64,000 nucleotides of DNA from Polytrichum commune (GCA_950295325.1 OX485804.1:64324533-64388532); one strand, 5' to 3'; positions 23,825 through 35,309 are shown, counted from the first letter of the stretch. Notes: generated by a model from the sequence alone, not told the origin. Numbers and translations: made by a program.

Positions 23825-25700
23825 GTGAATTTATTTATTTATTTATTTAGAGACAAAAGGTCAACACGCCAACGCCAAGATGCATCAAGACCAAAGGAAG
23901 ATGTGCCTTGGATGCGCCACACCGCCATGTAAAGACCCGGACCCCACCATGAACAACCCGCCAAACCACCTAACCCCAACCAACCAACCAACCAACCAAG
24001 GATACCCCAAGCCACCAGGAGCCCAAAGTGCCAACAAGTTGTGCCCTCGGGGGGGGCACTCCCTTGTATATTTTGCATACACCTGCGATAATGACCTATT
24101 AAAATGGGGGCTATTTACCTATGAGAAAGGATTATAAGGGATGCTAATTTTTGAAATAATGGTAAATTGTTGTGATTATTTGCACCCTATTGGTAATTAT
24201 AAATTCTTGGATGGTTGATTTTATGGTACCCTATATTACTTATATGTCCAGGCTTCCGGTGGTGATTGCTTGATTGTTTTCGATTGTTTGGAAGCCGAAT
24301 CCTCCAATTGTTCCAGGGCCTCGGAGAAGCAGAGTGCCACTCTTGCACCAAGTTGAGGTATGCCAACTAGGGTTGACGGAGGCAGGGGCGAGAGAGGGCG
24401 GGAGCGGAGGTGGGGGGCGAGAGAGGAACTAGGGTTGACGGAGGCGGAGGCGAGAGAGGGCGGGAGCAGAGTCCGGGGAGTTCTGTAGAGGAAACGGCTG
24501 ATTGCCGAGCTTTCTAGAGGTAGCTCAGATTTTTCAATTTTTACTCGAGAGTGGGCCTAGAGAGTGCAAAATTTATCGGTTGATAGCCCCCATTTCCTAA
24601 TGTATTTAGGCAATTAGCCGGCATTTTTTTTTTCATTTATGCAATTTCCGAAAGGTCTAAAGTGGGGCCGGTTTTATATTTTGGTGGCAAAGTATTTAAT
24701 TTTTGAAACTATCGCTTTTTCTCCATGCTATTTTATACGTACCACTTAGGTAATTTAATCATGTTTTGTCAAATGCTATATTACATATAATCATGTTTCA
24801 CAATCCCAAAGCACCCTATACTACATCTAATAATTTTACAAATTTTACGCCAAATTTTTATACAAGACCCTATATTTTATCGCACGTAGTTCCTACGTTT
24901 TTCGCCAGTGCCCCCCCCCCCCGAGGTTGTGCCAATTCCAAGCAATTTTCATTCTATCCCATCTACAAAGGATGTGTCTATCACCCAAGTTTGATCAAAA
25001 ACCTCTGAGAAGGGCTTTGGCCAAAGAGGCGCTAATATCAACATATTTAACCACTCTAGCCCATAATGAGGCCATCCCAACTAAGGTGTTGAACCTTGGA
25101 TTTGTGCCATTTGTTCTTGGTTGAACACCCTTATTGTTGCACTCAATCCGAATTGTCCAAAGCATTATACCATGGAGGAGGTGCCAAATCTTAGTCTTTT
25201 TGCCAAACTTCTAGGAATCCTTTCACCAAAGAGGGTTTGCTTCCAATGGAAACTATAGTAATTGCCAGCCCTAACCCCACCTAATTCATACATGATGAAG
25301 GTGACCCATCGCCAAGCACACCTAGCTTGGATACAAACCCAAAATTTGTGCTTCAACGATTTAATCGTGTTAAGAAGGCAAAAAAACACATTGCTTGGAA
25401 ATGGACATCAGAGCAATGCGTTCCATTCATTGACCGCAACTACCTTCTACCGAATGGACTAGATGAAAGATGCTTCCTTACCGGTCCGAAGGGGGTCCCA
25501 GACTTGTGACCAACAAAACCTATAGTTCCAGGTGAGGTACCCTTGCCATTTGTGTGCCACCTTTGACTCATCGGGGATCCTATTAATGATCGTGTCTATG
25601 CCAAGCTTGGTAGTGTAGTTTAGGAACTAAGAGCCATCCACCCATTGCCACTAGTCCGGATCCCAACGGAGGGTGGCCGTCTTGCCGTAAAAGAAGGTAA
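23825..25700 (-). pseudogene. 5'-truncated LINE relic split by an 880-bp insertion
   Basis: The minus-strand right part (about 25700-24926) encodes the degenerate C-terminal region of an L1-like ORF2. It includes a zf-RVT-like stretch whose residues WKQTLFGERIPRSLAKRLRF are typical of plant LINEs. The left part (24045-23825) is the family 3' end (GGCGTTGGCGTGTTGACCTT) with an AAAT-repeat tail. In the 10.7-kb copy these parts are continuous; here they are separated by the element at 24046-24925. Stops and frameshifts make it inactive. Confidence 0.75.
24046..24925. mobile_element. Unclassified 880-bp TIR element with G-run termini
   Basis: The left end reads CTCGGGGGGGGCACT and the right end, read inverted, CTCG followed by a longer G run and CACT. 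The exact 8-bp sequence GTTGTGCC flanks it at 24038-24045 and 24926-24933. It sits inside the LINE relic, whose uninterrupted form is visible at 10.9 kb. The middle carries a direct duplication of about 60 bp (24367 and 24428, 'aactagggttgacggaggc' with a purine-rich GC block). No transposase. The 8-bp duplication is compatible with hAT, but the termini are unlike any I know. Confidence 0.65.
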
Positions 25701-25726
25701 TCTCTCTCTTCCACGGACCTCTACAT

Positions 25727-26208
25727 TCTTTATGATATTTAGTGTCACATGTGTAATAATATCACTTACCCTATTTTGAGGCAAAGTGCTAGGTTACACT
25801 AATGTTGAACAACTTCACCATAGTGTCACCTTACTATGACACTTGGTGTTCACGTGCGCTTATTAATATGTTGGAATGAGTATGTTCAACAATATTACGA
25901 GGTGTATGCCTATGTTACACAATGGTCTAAAAATTGATTAAAGTGTACACAAATGACACTATGCATTAGTATGCTCAAGAATTTCTTCCTCTGGCATACT
26001 GAAAATGCCATACTATCTTCTCCAGCAACCCAATGTGGTACATTAAATGTCATAATGTAAACATTTCACCTAGAAGAGTTATGTATGTTGACAAATAATA
26101 TCATATTGGCAATTAGCAAAGTTGACACTTTGAGACCTTTAGGCATATGCTTTAGGCCCTTTGCAAATAATGAATGTGACACTAAATACCATAAACGGTG
26201 TAGTGGTA
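25727..26208 (+). mobile_element. TIR element, 'GTATTTAGTGTCAC' family, complete copy
   Basis: The left end CTTTATGATATTTAGTGTCA is mirrored by TGACACTAAATACCATAAAC ending in GGTGTAGT. The ~480-bp interior matches the copies at 55.7 and 56.2 kb. Non-coding. Confidence 0.7.
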
Positions 26209-26383
26209 CAGATGATTTTAACATTATGAATTTTTTTAACCATGTCACTAGTAGGTTTTTCCAGTCATTAAGGCAATGGGAATGGGTGCCAATGTGTGGC
26301 ATTTGACCTACAGAGGCAGGGTAAGGCGATGTTGGTGCATACACGAGGGAGAGAACTCATTAATACTTTGCATGACAAATTAC

Positions 26384-26410
26384 CCTAAACCCCAAACCCC
26401 TAAACCCCCC
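26384..26410. repeat. Degenerate telomere-like repeat
   Basis: It reads as CCCTAAA, CCCCAAA, CCCCTAAA and a C run, about three and a half imperfect copies of the plant CCCTAAA unit. It lies exactly where recognisable LINE sequence ends. Confidence 0.45.
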
Positions 26411-27235
26411 CACACCATAGTGAAGAACCAAAACATAAACAAAAGCACATGATTGCAGATAACAACTCGACCTACAAGTGAAAGACTCATAGTGCTCCAA
26501 TAGTCTAGTTTCTTAGCAGATAGATAGATAGAAACTCCGGTCCCTTTTAAGGGGCCGGCGTGAATAAAGTGTCCGTTCGTAATGCCAATGACCCGATGCC
26601 CACTGGACAAGGGGACATTGGGACAATACTACTCTCCCCTTTCGAGGATGGACACTATAGTGACACACTATACTAGTTCCTAGCTAGCCACTAGTGCCTT
26701 GAAGATACCAGACATGGTATCCCCCCAAAGGGCTTTGAGGTACCCATACAACAAGGTCCAAGGACCCCCCACCATAGTTGGGTGGACTAAGGTGGTGAGC
26801 ACCACGCCGGCATGGGGAATAGAACCCACAACCTCCTCATTGGGGGCCATGAGCCCTAACCACCAAGCCAAGGCCCGTGGTGCCCTAGTTTCTTAGCAAT
26901 TTTAACTGGTGGAAAGAAATATGTCCATGTCGGGTTTGTTATAATTAAGGCCAAACGGGGTGCCCAAGAACTTGGAGAGATCCCCTTCTTTTGCCCATTT
27001 CCAATTGTACCATGTAAGCCAAGTTGGTATGCACACGAATTTATCGAATCCCCGGTAATTTTCATTCCCAAGGCTTCGTTGAAAACCTTTGAAAACCGAA
27101 CAAGTTCATCCACATACTTCTTGTCCCCTCTGAGCATGAACGACTGGGAAATACATTGATGTTTCTTGCCCCCCTTGAAGCCTACCCTCCGATGCTGCTT
27201 TTTCCCTAAAGAATAGATCCACATTCACTCATCCT
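26411..27235 (-). pseudogene. LINE reverse-transcriptase relic split by a SINE
   Basis: The upstream part on the minus strand (27224-26899) encodes a degraded RT segment: KKYVDELVRFSKVFNEALGM, then MKITGD and SCAYQ, the region just after the catalytic aspartates in plant L1-like RT. The downstream part (26518-26411) continues with KLDYWSTMSLSLVGRVVICN. Both parts end in a shared AKKL at the SINE target site, so removing the insert restores continuity. It is truncated on both sides and inactive. Confidence 0.75.
26519..26884 (-). mobile_element. tRNA-derived SINE inserted in LINE
   Basis: On the minus strand the head has an A box (TTGGCTTGGTGGTTAGGGC) and, about 35 bp on, a B box (GGGTTCTATTCCC), the internal Pol III promoter of a tRNA-derived SINE. 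The 3' tail is a CTAT repeat (about 26519-26532 on the plus strand). The exact 14-bp CTAGTTTCTTAGCA flanks it at 26505-26518 and 26885-26898. At 366 bp it is long for a plant SINE but plausible. Confidence 0.8.
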
Positions 27236-27344
27236 CTAAATGACTCCCGATACATATATGAATCACCGATCACTGTCTTCATGCATCTGTCTCCTCAACA
27301 ATTTGAATGCATCAACCTAACTGTGCAATAATCATTGTCTCTCA

Positions 27345-27463
27345 TACCAGGGCCACACCGGGCGGCCCAGCCAAAAACATCAGCCCTACGTATTCTCCGG
27401 AAATACGTAGGGTTGATGTTTTTGGTGACTGGAGCTGCTGGGGTTTTTGGTGTGGCCCTGGTA
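27345..27463. mobile_element. 119-bp hairpin MITE (TACCAGGGCCACACC)
   Basis: The ends TACCAGGGCCACACC and GGTGTGGCCCTGGTA are perfect inverses. A second inner stem pairs AAAAACATCAGCCCTACGTA with TACGTAGGGTTGATGTTTTT. TCA lies on each side (27342-27344, 27464-27466), a possible 3-bp target duplication. Almost the whole element can fold into one hairpin. Confidence 0.7.
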
Positions 27464-28959
27464 TCAATCATCCATTACCCTCAGCAACCGATCTAAAACC
27501 CAAACTTGACCTCTTTCTAAAGGCACGTTTTTCCATTGTAGTCCTCATTTTGGAAGCATCAGCTCCGCCTCTTTTTTCTTCGACCCATCTCCTCGGACGT
27601 GTCTTGATTGCCAAGCACCTAATTGGGATGGTTTCAAGTGGTTGCTCAATAACGGTGGTGTGAAAGTTTCAAGTTCATTGGAAATGCACTAAAGGGTTAA
27701 ACACCTACCTGTTTAGTTAGTAAGCCAACATACATCGTTCCACAGTAAACTCAAAGAATGATATACAAAACTACATAAGAAGCCATATGTAGATAGTTTT
27801 TAAAGAATCCGGGTTGGTTGTATTTCGGGTTCTCTCTGCAATTGAATTCTCAATTTGTGTCAAAAAGAGAAAAAGAGGAAAAAGAAATAAAGATAGTTTT
27901 TAAAGAATACAAAATGTCAAATTCTCATCTTCTACATGACATCCAAAGCATGGACGTTCATAGGGATGTTGAAAGTCCCATAAACCTCATGAAGGAGGTC
28001 AATTAGGGGTTGTCTACACCATGGACCATGAAGTCGTCCCAAGGCCTTGTCAAATCTGTGATTGGTTGTTGAACTTGTCATGGGACCACTTCAATTTACA
28101 CCAAGGAAAAAAATGTCAGAGTGACCATGGAGTTCGAGGTCCCCAAAAGACATGTTTTCAGGCCTACATTATGCATTGACATGGTCCAACATGTTTTTGT
28201 GGTGGGAGACGCAAAAAATGTGGTATGGTAGAAAAATATAGGGCTTATGACAGAGAGATATTGTTATAATCAAATTTTAGAGAATTTTTCTTTGGGGGCT
28301 ATAGATACAATGAGAACTCCCTTTTATTACATACTAATGTTATACTTTGAAACCACAGTAGGTAGGGTTGTTGTTTGTAGCATTTTTCATTTCTCTTGCA
28401 TTCTTTTTTTGGCATGCTTTGGGTGGTAGCGTGTCAATTTATTTTTTCAAAAAATGAAGGAATTTATCGATGATGAGGGGTCACATAGAGAGTTGCAAGG
28501 AGAATGATTACAAATTTCACAATAGATGCAAGAAATGGCAACTCCAATTTTCAAGAGTAACTAGACATTGATTTTTCAAGTGTTGCATGGCCCTAATTTG
28601 CTCCCCTCTTCTTCTAGTGCATTTGCCCTTCTCCAATTACATCCATGTTCAATTTTAAGCAAAAAAAACAAAGAAATTGAAGATTGACAAAAAAAAATGT
28701 GATTGGGGTTGGAAAATATGATGAAATAGAAGATGACATGGCAAAAATAGATTGGAATGTTTTTGAAGTGCATTATCTAATTGCTATTTAAGGTGAGATG
28801 GATGAGAAATTTGTAAAAAAATCAAACAAACTAACTAAGTTTTTCAAAATGTGAGTCAACTTCTTTTACAAAAAGTAAATATGGTGAATAGAGATAAATG
28901 AAGCTTAGTGAAGTTATACATAGGCCGTATGATGAGGTTGTAGGAGGCCTTGGCATTAG

Positions 28960-29140
28960 GCACAAGTCCCTATGCCTCACCTCCCCCTAAATCACGCGCG
29001 GCCGTTGTCGCGGGAGCTTCAAGTTTAATTATTATATTAAGTTATTTCCATGCGTGAGAGGATTTGAACCCTTCTTTCTTCCAGAGTTATTTTTCTTCCT
29101 CCCTCTAACAACTAGCCCATCTCATATTTTTCGTCCTTAT
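28960..29140 (-). mobile_element. Possible SINE head inside the Harbinger element
   Basis: The minus strand has an A-box-like GGGCTAGTTGTTAGAGGG and a good B box GGGTTCAAATCC about 35 bp later. The two boxes resemble those of the 26.5-kb SINE, but the rest is dissimilar. No target duplication was found, so a decayed tRNA-like sequence is the alternative. Confidence 0.35.
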
Positions 29141-29729
29141 CTAATCACATTGCTCATATATATATATAATGTTATTTTGTCTTTATATTCACCAATTCCA
29201 TGCCCTTCTTGCTTACTTTTTATATTTTAATTATATATTTTAGTATTTCATACATATGTTAATTCATAGATAAAACTATAGATTAAATTGGTGATTGCAA
29301 CCAAAAGTTTCAACCATTTATTAGTATTATGCAATAAGAAATGCAAGTCCATTATCAAAAAATATAGAATTGACAAAATGGCCAAAAAGATTCTAAAAAA
29401 TAATATGAAACAATAATGCAATTGGTTTAATGGAAATGGTAAATGACATGACACCAAGACAAATATGCACAACCAAATCCCTGCAAGTGCTACATAATCA
29501 TGAAAAGAAGATGTCATCCCATCTATACCTACTTCGTATTAAGAAACTACTGCTACACCACTAACTACTACAACGTTAACTATTGTAACACAAGAGAAGG
29601 GAAATAACTTGTTTTGTAATTTGTACTGCTACAAACTTTTGGCCAATAATTCACACATCACAGTGGCTTCATGGAGAATATCATTTGCTATCTTTTCTCA
29701 ATACAAATAAATATGTTTCTACATCATTT

Positions 29730-30985
29730 ACATCATCCACAATTGGAACATCTTAGCTTGAATTTTTCTTTTCATTTTAGCAAGTTTAGTTCTTTCTTCT
29801 TGTAATTCATTGGCCTTTTGTAATTCTCCCTCGCTAATTCTTCAAGCTAGTTTATTTTATGCTTCAACAATCCATTCATCTTTAATCCCTTTGATATTTA
29901 CAATGTAGAAATATACTATGTAAGTTGCTATAATATCGGGTAGGTTTGTCAAAGGTACCTCAAATTGCTTCATTATCAACCTCCCTCTTCCTTCAAATAT
30001 CAAATGTATTTTCTACATACGTTTTAGACGAAGATTATATTTAATTGTAATTTGTCTCACCTTGAAATAATCTTTCCACCTTGAAATGGATAATACACCT
30101 AAGGGTTCACTAGATATGAAACATCTCATGTAAGTTTATACAATTGAAATTTATTTTCTATGGATCTACATCCAATTCTTGTAATATGAAAGACAACTCA
30201 ATCGTGAAGACTTCTTACCCAACTAAACTTATAATCCCAAAACATACAGTCTGGTCCAACAATTCCATGTAGAAATGTTGAAAGAAAATGATTTATGCAA
30301 TAATAGTTTTCTCCACCAATTATATAAGTTAAAATAAAGAGATATGTAATTCTCCTATTGTCCCTATGATGTAAGGTATGTCGTGCAACTACTCAAAACT
30401 TAAAGTTACAGTCCTAACTACGATATATTTGGGTTTGCACAAAAACTTGTTAGAGATGTTTCCTTATAACTCTAAAAAACTCCCTTATTATTTTTGACAA
30501 TGTACTCTTATGGACTTCATACAAGTCTTGTATACTTTGCAATCCATCATCACTACCCAACTTATGTAATAACTTTGCTACCTTCTCTCGCACTAGGACA
30601 ATAACCCAAAATGAGTGTTTTTTCTTCTTTAAATAAGGGCCCAACCTCTCATACAAAAATTTTAAAAGTAATGTATCTCACTTGAGTTTGTTTCCTAAAG
30701 TCTTTCTCCATCCACAAACCCAACAACAAACAATACAAATCCGTACATTCATTCATGATTCCATATGTTTTTCTCTCTTTATGTTCCATATACTCTCATA
30801 AACCAAGCTCAAAATTGCAAACTTCTCCTATTCTTTTTGCAAAATTAATGCTTGAATGTCCACAACATGCTTCATCAGCATGTACAAAAGCATGTATAAT
30901 CCTAAGAGCAAAATAAGTCTCCTCCTCCTCTCCTTCATTGCAACCATGCTTGCTAGAATTCAAGGTGAAAACCAGCACAAACAAA
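29730..30985 (-). pseudogene. PIF/Harbinger (DDE_Tnp_4-type) transposase pseudogene
   Basis: The minus-strand frame 30656-30450 contains VAKLLHKLGSDDGLQSIQDL followed by HKSTLSKIIREF and VIRKHL, the helix-turn-helix region preceding the catalytic domain of plant Harbinger transposases. Downstream, across stops, HDIPYIIGTIGELHIS (about 30375-30325) corresponds to the first catalytic motif, with the expected Asp replaced. A YVENTFDI stretch near 30020 corresponds to the third, Glu-containing motif. Frameshifts and stops throughout show it is dead. An intact relative would mobilise elements with these TIRs by cut and paste at TTA/TAA sites. Confidence 0.72.
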
Positions 30986-31400
30986 AAGATTCAAAAAAAT
31001 GAAGAAAAATGAAGACAAGAAGAAGACAAGAAAATGGTCCGATTTGAATGTTTTTCAAAATTTATTTTTCTGGGCATCTATTTAAAAAATCAACACATTC
31101 ATTTTTTGGTGCATGATCATTCTTCTTGGTCCACATTCAATTTACACCTAGTGAGGGGCCCCAAGGCTTTGTAATATGATTTCTTTAAGAAATCGAACCA
31201 TGGAAAAATGCCATCTTCCATGGTATGACTTCCTAGTCATGGTGTAAACCCGAACAAACAATTGGCATGAGGTGCAAGGGTCATTTGTATTACTTAATAA
31301 GCATTGCTTGGCATCTAGATCTAGTATGCACTAGGAGATATAATAAACTTTAGTAATTATGAGTTGGTTAGATTGATGAGGTTGTTGGGTTGACATCTTC

Positions 31401-32333
31401 TTAGGGTTCAACCGCACAACCTAGCGAAGAGAATTACCTAACTTACAAGTTGAGGATCAATTAACTAAAATTCTAGCTAACTAAAATCATGGTTGCACCA
31501 CTTATCTAGGAAAATTAGTTAATAATGTGAGTTAGTGAAATCAACTACAGTGAAGGGTCCTTGATTCCAACACAAAATAATTATTTTCACCTCAAAATTT
31601 GCCATGTTTCATGCTCACATTTGCCACGACCTTGTGTATCCCAAATGGGAACTACATTCCAACACATGGAAAGATGAAATAGGGAGCCCTCTATAGTAAC
31701 CAATCACACGGCCGCACACCCTGGTTACCACTAAAAAAAGGTTGACCAATTTAAGAGAGTTAAGGTTGACTGACCAAAGTTTTGCTCAACTTGCCCAGGT
31801 TTTGAACACGAGACTAATTATGATACATTATATTTACGTGGCCACACCATTTTTGTTTCAATGTGATTAAAATAAAATAAAATACTATAATTATAATTAT
31901 TTTATCAAATTTTATCAAATTTAAATATTGAAAATGATATTTTATAATAAATAACTTATTTTAAATTTAAATTATATGCTAAATTAGGAGTGTAAGAAAT
32001 AATGTGGTCCACCTCATAGTGGGATGGAGAAGGGATGGGGAAATGAAAGGTGGGGATTACTTGGGTTACTTGTTTGGAAAAGTTAGTTAGCGTGAGGGGT
32101 ATGGATGAGTTAAGTTTTCTTCATAAAACCAATGTCCCAAAAGTTAGCTAACTTCTATTTTAATAACTTCTATTTATACCTCAATGTTAACTAGGTGGTG
32201 CAGCCTTGAGATAAATTATCTCTCACATAGGTAAGCTACCTCATATGTTAGCTAACTCTCATAACAATATAACTAATTCAAGTGGTTATTTACTCTAAGC
32301 AAAGCCTTAACCAAGATGTGCAATTAGCCCTTT
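31401..32333 (+). mobile_element. Harbinger-like MITE, 'GGGTYCAACCGCAC' family, copy 1
   Basis: It starts TTAGGGTTCAACCGCACAAC and ends in an imperfect inverse (accaagatgtgcaattagccc). The interior shares several blocks with the copy at 53399-54919 in reverse orientation: 'aaaattctagctaac', 'gtgagttagtgaaatc', 'ttagctaacttct' and 'aactaggtggtgc'. An AT-rich segment occupies about 31860-31980. No coding sequence. Confidence 0.6.
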
Positions 32334-32339
32334 GAAGTT

Positions 32340-33405
32340 GGCCTTTAGAGGGTTAAGATAAGGGTGTCTAAAATAGATAATTCCAACATTCCAACATATG
32401 GAGGGGTTTGACAATCCAAGATAACTTACATCAACATATCAACAATCCAAATGAAGAACATGAGAGTCGATTTTTTTTTAGAATAAAAGTGAATATGTAA
32501 TGAATTCTTGAAGACTTTTTAAAATAGTTTTCTTTTAGCATTTCAGACTTGAATATGCACTCATATGCTAGAAATTATTGAAGATCACGTACTGCTTCAA
32601 GACTAAACACCTTAATAAGCACCCAACCTTCTATAAAGAGAGTCAAGAGTTGAGACGCCCTAACTTAGTGGGACTCTCTTCTCATTTTAAAGCCAAGCCA
32701 AGTCCAATACGGCACTCCCTACATTGGTATGTGCAATTAGGTTGCTTTCGTGTATGGGTTACCTATTTACCCATGCAAATTACCTTGGATCAAAATTAGA
32801 TCATGAAAGCTTATGACTATGTTTATTTGTCCATAATAATAAAAATAGTGTGGAGTGCCGATGAATTAGCATGGGTCCACCTAATTGCACATATCGATGT
32901 AGAGGATGAAAGATGTTGAGGATTTCGTACGACATGTATTTCAGAATGTATTTCTCTTTGCAGTTCATGGTAAAATTCACTAGTAGAAATCATTTGATCT
33001 AATTTGGCATTGAAATTGGTGTGCCACATTAAGCCTTAACTTCCCAAGCCTATAAAAATGTTGTGTTGAGTGCATTTCACTTGATGTTGGTTGTGGAAAT
33101 TTCATGAACAAATTTTGAGGTTAAAGTGGGATATACCCATAGGATCCCAAAACATGGGAGATGAGCTTGTAGGGGAAAAAATGATGGGCATGAAATACCC
33201 TTTAAATCTTCATATTACAACATTAAAAGAAATGATGCATCTAAAACAAACCATAATGGATTAGACACTTTGCAATTGAAGTATGTAAATTGTCCCATAT
33301 TTCGAAGTGTATGTATGTATATATGAATTTCTTAAAACTCAAAGAGTATTCAGAGGTTCATCTAAATGGTTGATGTGAGCACAAGGCCATGTGCATAAAG
33401 AAAAC
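32340..33405. other. Gene-free stretch
   Basis: AT-rich, short frames only, nothing recognised. Confidence 0.45.
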
Positions 33406-33410
33406 ATGAC

Positions 33411-33703
33411 TCATCAATGTTGGCCTCAACACACAACTACTTGATCCGGGTCTTCGCACTACATAAAGTTCTTAATGTTCTATAATATTCAGACAACCAA
33501 TTAAACATTTGTTGCTAAAATATGATATATATATATAAGTAAGAGATCATGTAATTCCAAATAATAAGCGACACTAAATACCATATTGAGTGTAGTTCTC
33601 ATTGTCGTGGTGGTGAATGATTTCCATTGGCTTCTAAAATTGTGTGAACAAGGCTCATCAATGTTGGCCTCAACATACAACTGCTTGATGCGGGTCTTCG
33701 CAC
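33411..33703 (+). repeat. 49-bp direct repeat pair, 244 bp apart
   Basis: TCATCAATGTTGGCCTCAAC and the following 29 bases to TCTTCGCAC occur at 33411-33459 and 33655-33703 with only a few differences. Between them lies a fragment of the TTTAGTGTCGC terminal family (about 33550-33598). Confidence 0.7.
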
Positions 33704-33846
33704 AATGTCCGGAGCTTGATATTTGTTTCATGTCACTCTAATCTATAACTTAAGTACTCAAGGTCAAGGTCTTTGTAAGTATCCCTAATTTACGTGGATT
33801 CTGTGGCAGTGAGAAGGTGCTCGATCGAGTCTTGACCACATTTTCT

Positions 33847-33884
33847 TTTTCTTTTCTTTTCTTTTTTGAGACAGAAGGCCAACT
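33847..33884 (-). mobile_element. 38-bp LINE 3'-tail insertion with 16-bp duplication
   Basis: On the minus strand the insert is AGTTGGCCTTCTGTCTC followed by an A/AAAAG tail, the terminal bases of the LINE family seen at 10.7, 23.8 and 53.2 kb. CTTGACCACATTTTCT (33831-33846) and CTTGACCACAATTTCT (33885-33900) flank it, matching at 15 of 16 positions. This is target-primed insertion with extreme 5' truncation. Confidence 0.8.
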
Positions 33885-33900
33885 CTTGACCACAATTTCT

Positions 33901-35300
33901 GAAGTGATGGCCAAAGTTGCAGGTACTACGCATCTGCACACGAGCAAGTCTATAAAATCTACATTTTTATTATAATTTTTTGAGTTTCAAGAGTGACTCA
34001 AGGCTCGGATATAGCTCACATAATAAACTTTCCTTATCAGGCTTCCATTTCAGCTAATTGATTGCCGATATGACATCCCCTCGACTGTGGTGATGGCGTT
34101 TATGAGCTCATAAGTAGTAGGTGCATTTCCATTACTAGTTTAGTTTTCCTTTTTTCTTTCTCTTGTTGTTGTTGTTGTTGAATGGAATGGAATGTTGAAA
34201 ACGTAAGAAGCATTGCAATCGAGGAGGGTAGTTGATAGCTCGCTAAACCGTTGCTTTCATACTAACGATATGTTTGTTGGCTCTGTCTGTAGGACAGAGA
34301 CTATGCATCAACTTCTTCGTTTCAAGAGCAACTTTCCTAACCACTTTGTGTTCACACTTGGACGTTACTTGTTTCTTGTTGTTTTTGGTCCACTTTATTT
34401 AATGTGAATGTTAACTATAGTTTTATATATATATAAAAGTGCTCCCTAAAATGCATTTAAAGAAATCTAGTTAACTATAGTTATTTCGGCAGTTCTTGAT
34501 TATTTATTTTTAAAAAATTGGGTGATAAATGAGTAGCTTCAATCCTTGACCTGTATTTGAGAAGAAGGTGCACAAAATCCAAGAAAGGTTTGGTATAGTG
34601 AATAGCCATGGATTGGCATGAGCAAAGTAATCAACTACAATTGTAGTCTTTCATAGCAAAGGACGGAGCCTCACGGTTCTACCGTTTTCTTGTTTAATTC
34701 TCCCGAAACACGTAATGGTATCCTTTTGACAAAGCATATCCTTGAGGAGGTCGGAAGAGTGGCATGGATAGTGATTGTTAAACAAGAAGTACTAAGGGGA
34801 AACCAAATTTGAAGGAGTTGGACTTGTGGATTGAGAAAGTAATTGTGATACGGTAGTAAACACGGAGGGCTCGGAGGGGACGGGTGAAAACTTTGAAGAA
34901 ATGACTCATAAGAGGAGGAAGAAGAAGATGTCTCCTAGGAGAATGAAAGGGGAGCATTGGACGAGGATGTGCTAAGTGCAATGGATGAGGAGGTCGATGG
35001 CGTGCGTAACACCTTTCTTGAGGCTTGGAGAGTACCCCTTGCTCCTGATGACCTTACATCACCCCTTGTCAAAGAGGGCGAAGAAGTGGGAGACATGCCA
35101 TTCCAATTAGCCCTTCCACCAACTAGGAGATCCGCATGTAAATTTTGGCAGACACTGGGATTGATAGTCCCACCCCTACTTCACATAGTGCCATGAGAGG
35201 TAATACGGGAATGACCATACATAGGAGACCAAGGTACATGGGTAACCACAAAGTGTTTGAACCAAGAGGAAAACCTCCTCTTGGTAGATTCTAACTTCTT
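33901..35300. other. Gene-free stretch before the plus-strand LINE
   Basis: A TTG repeat lies at about 34165-34180. From about 34900 the sequence becomes purine- and acid-codon-rich and could be the 5' part of the LINE that follows, but no domain is recognisable. Confidence 0.4.
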
Positions 35301-35309
35301 AAAGCAATC

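Larger units (their letters stand above)
28006..31255 (-). mobile_element. 3.2-kb PIF/Harbinger-type element with decayed transposase
   Basis: The left end starts GGGGTTGTCTACACCATGGA after TTA. The right end, inverted, reads GGGTTTACACCATGACTAGG and continues with GAAGTC, as the left end does, so the two form ~30-bp imperfect TIRs. Between them, on the minus strand, lies a Harbinger-type transposase relic (about 29730-30985). A probable SINE sits at about 28980-29140. The left ~290 bp and right ~150 bp also occur joined at 3740-4180. Confidence 0.7.
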
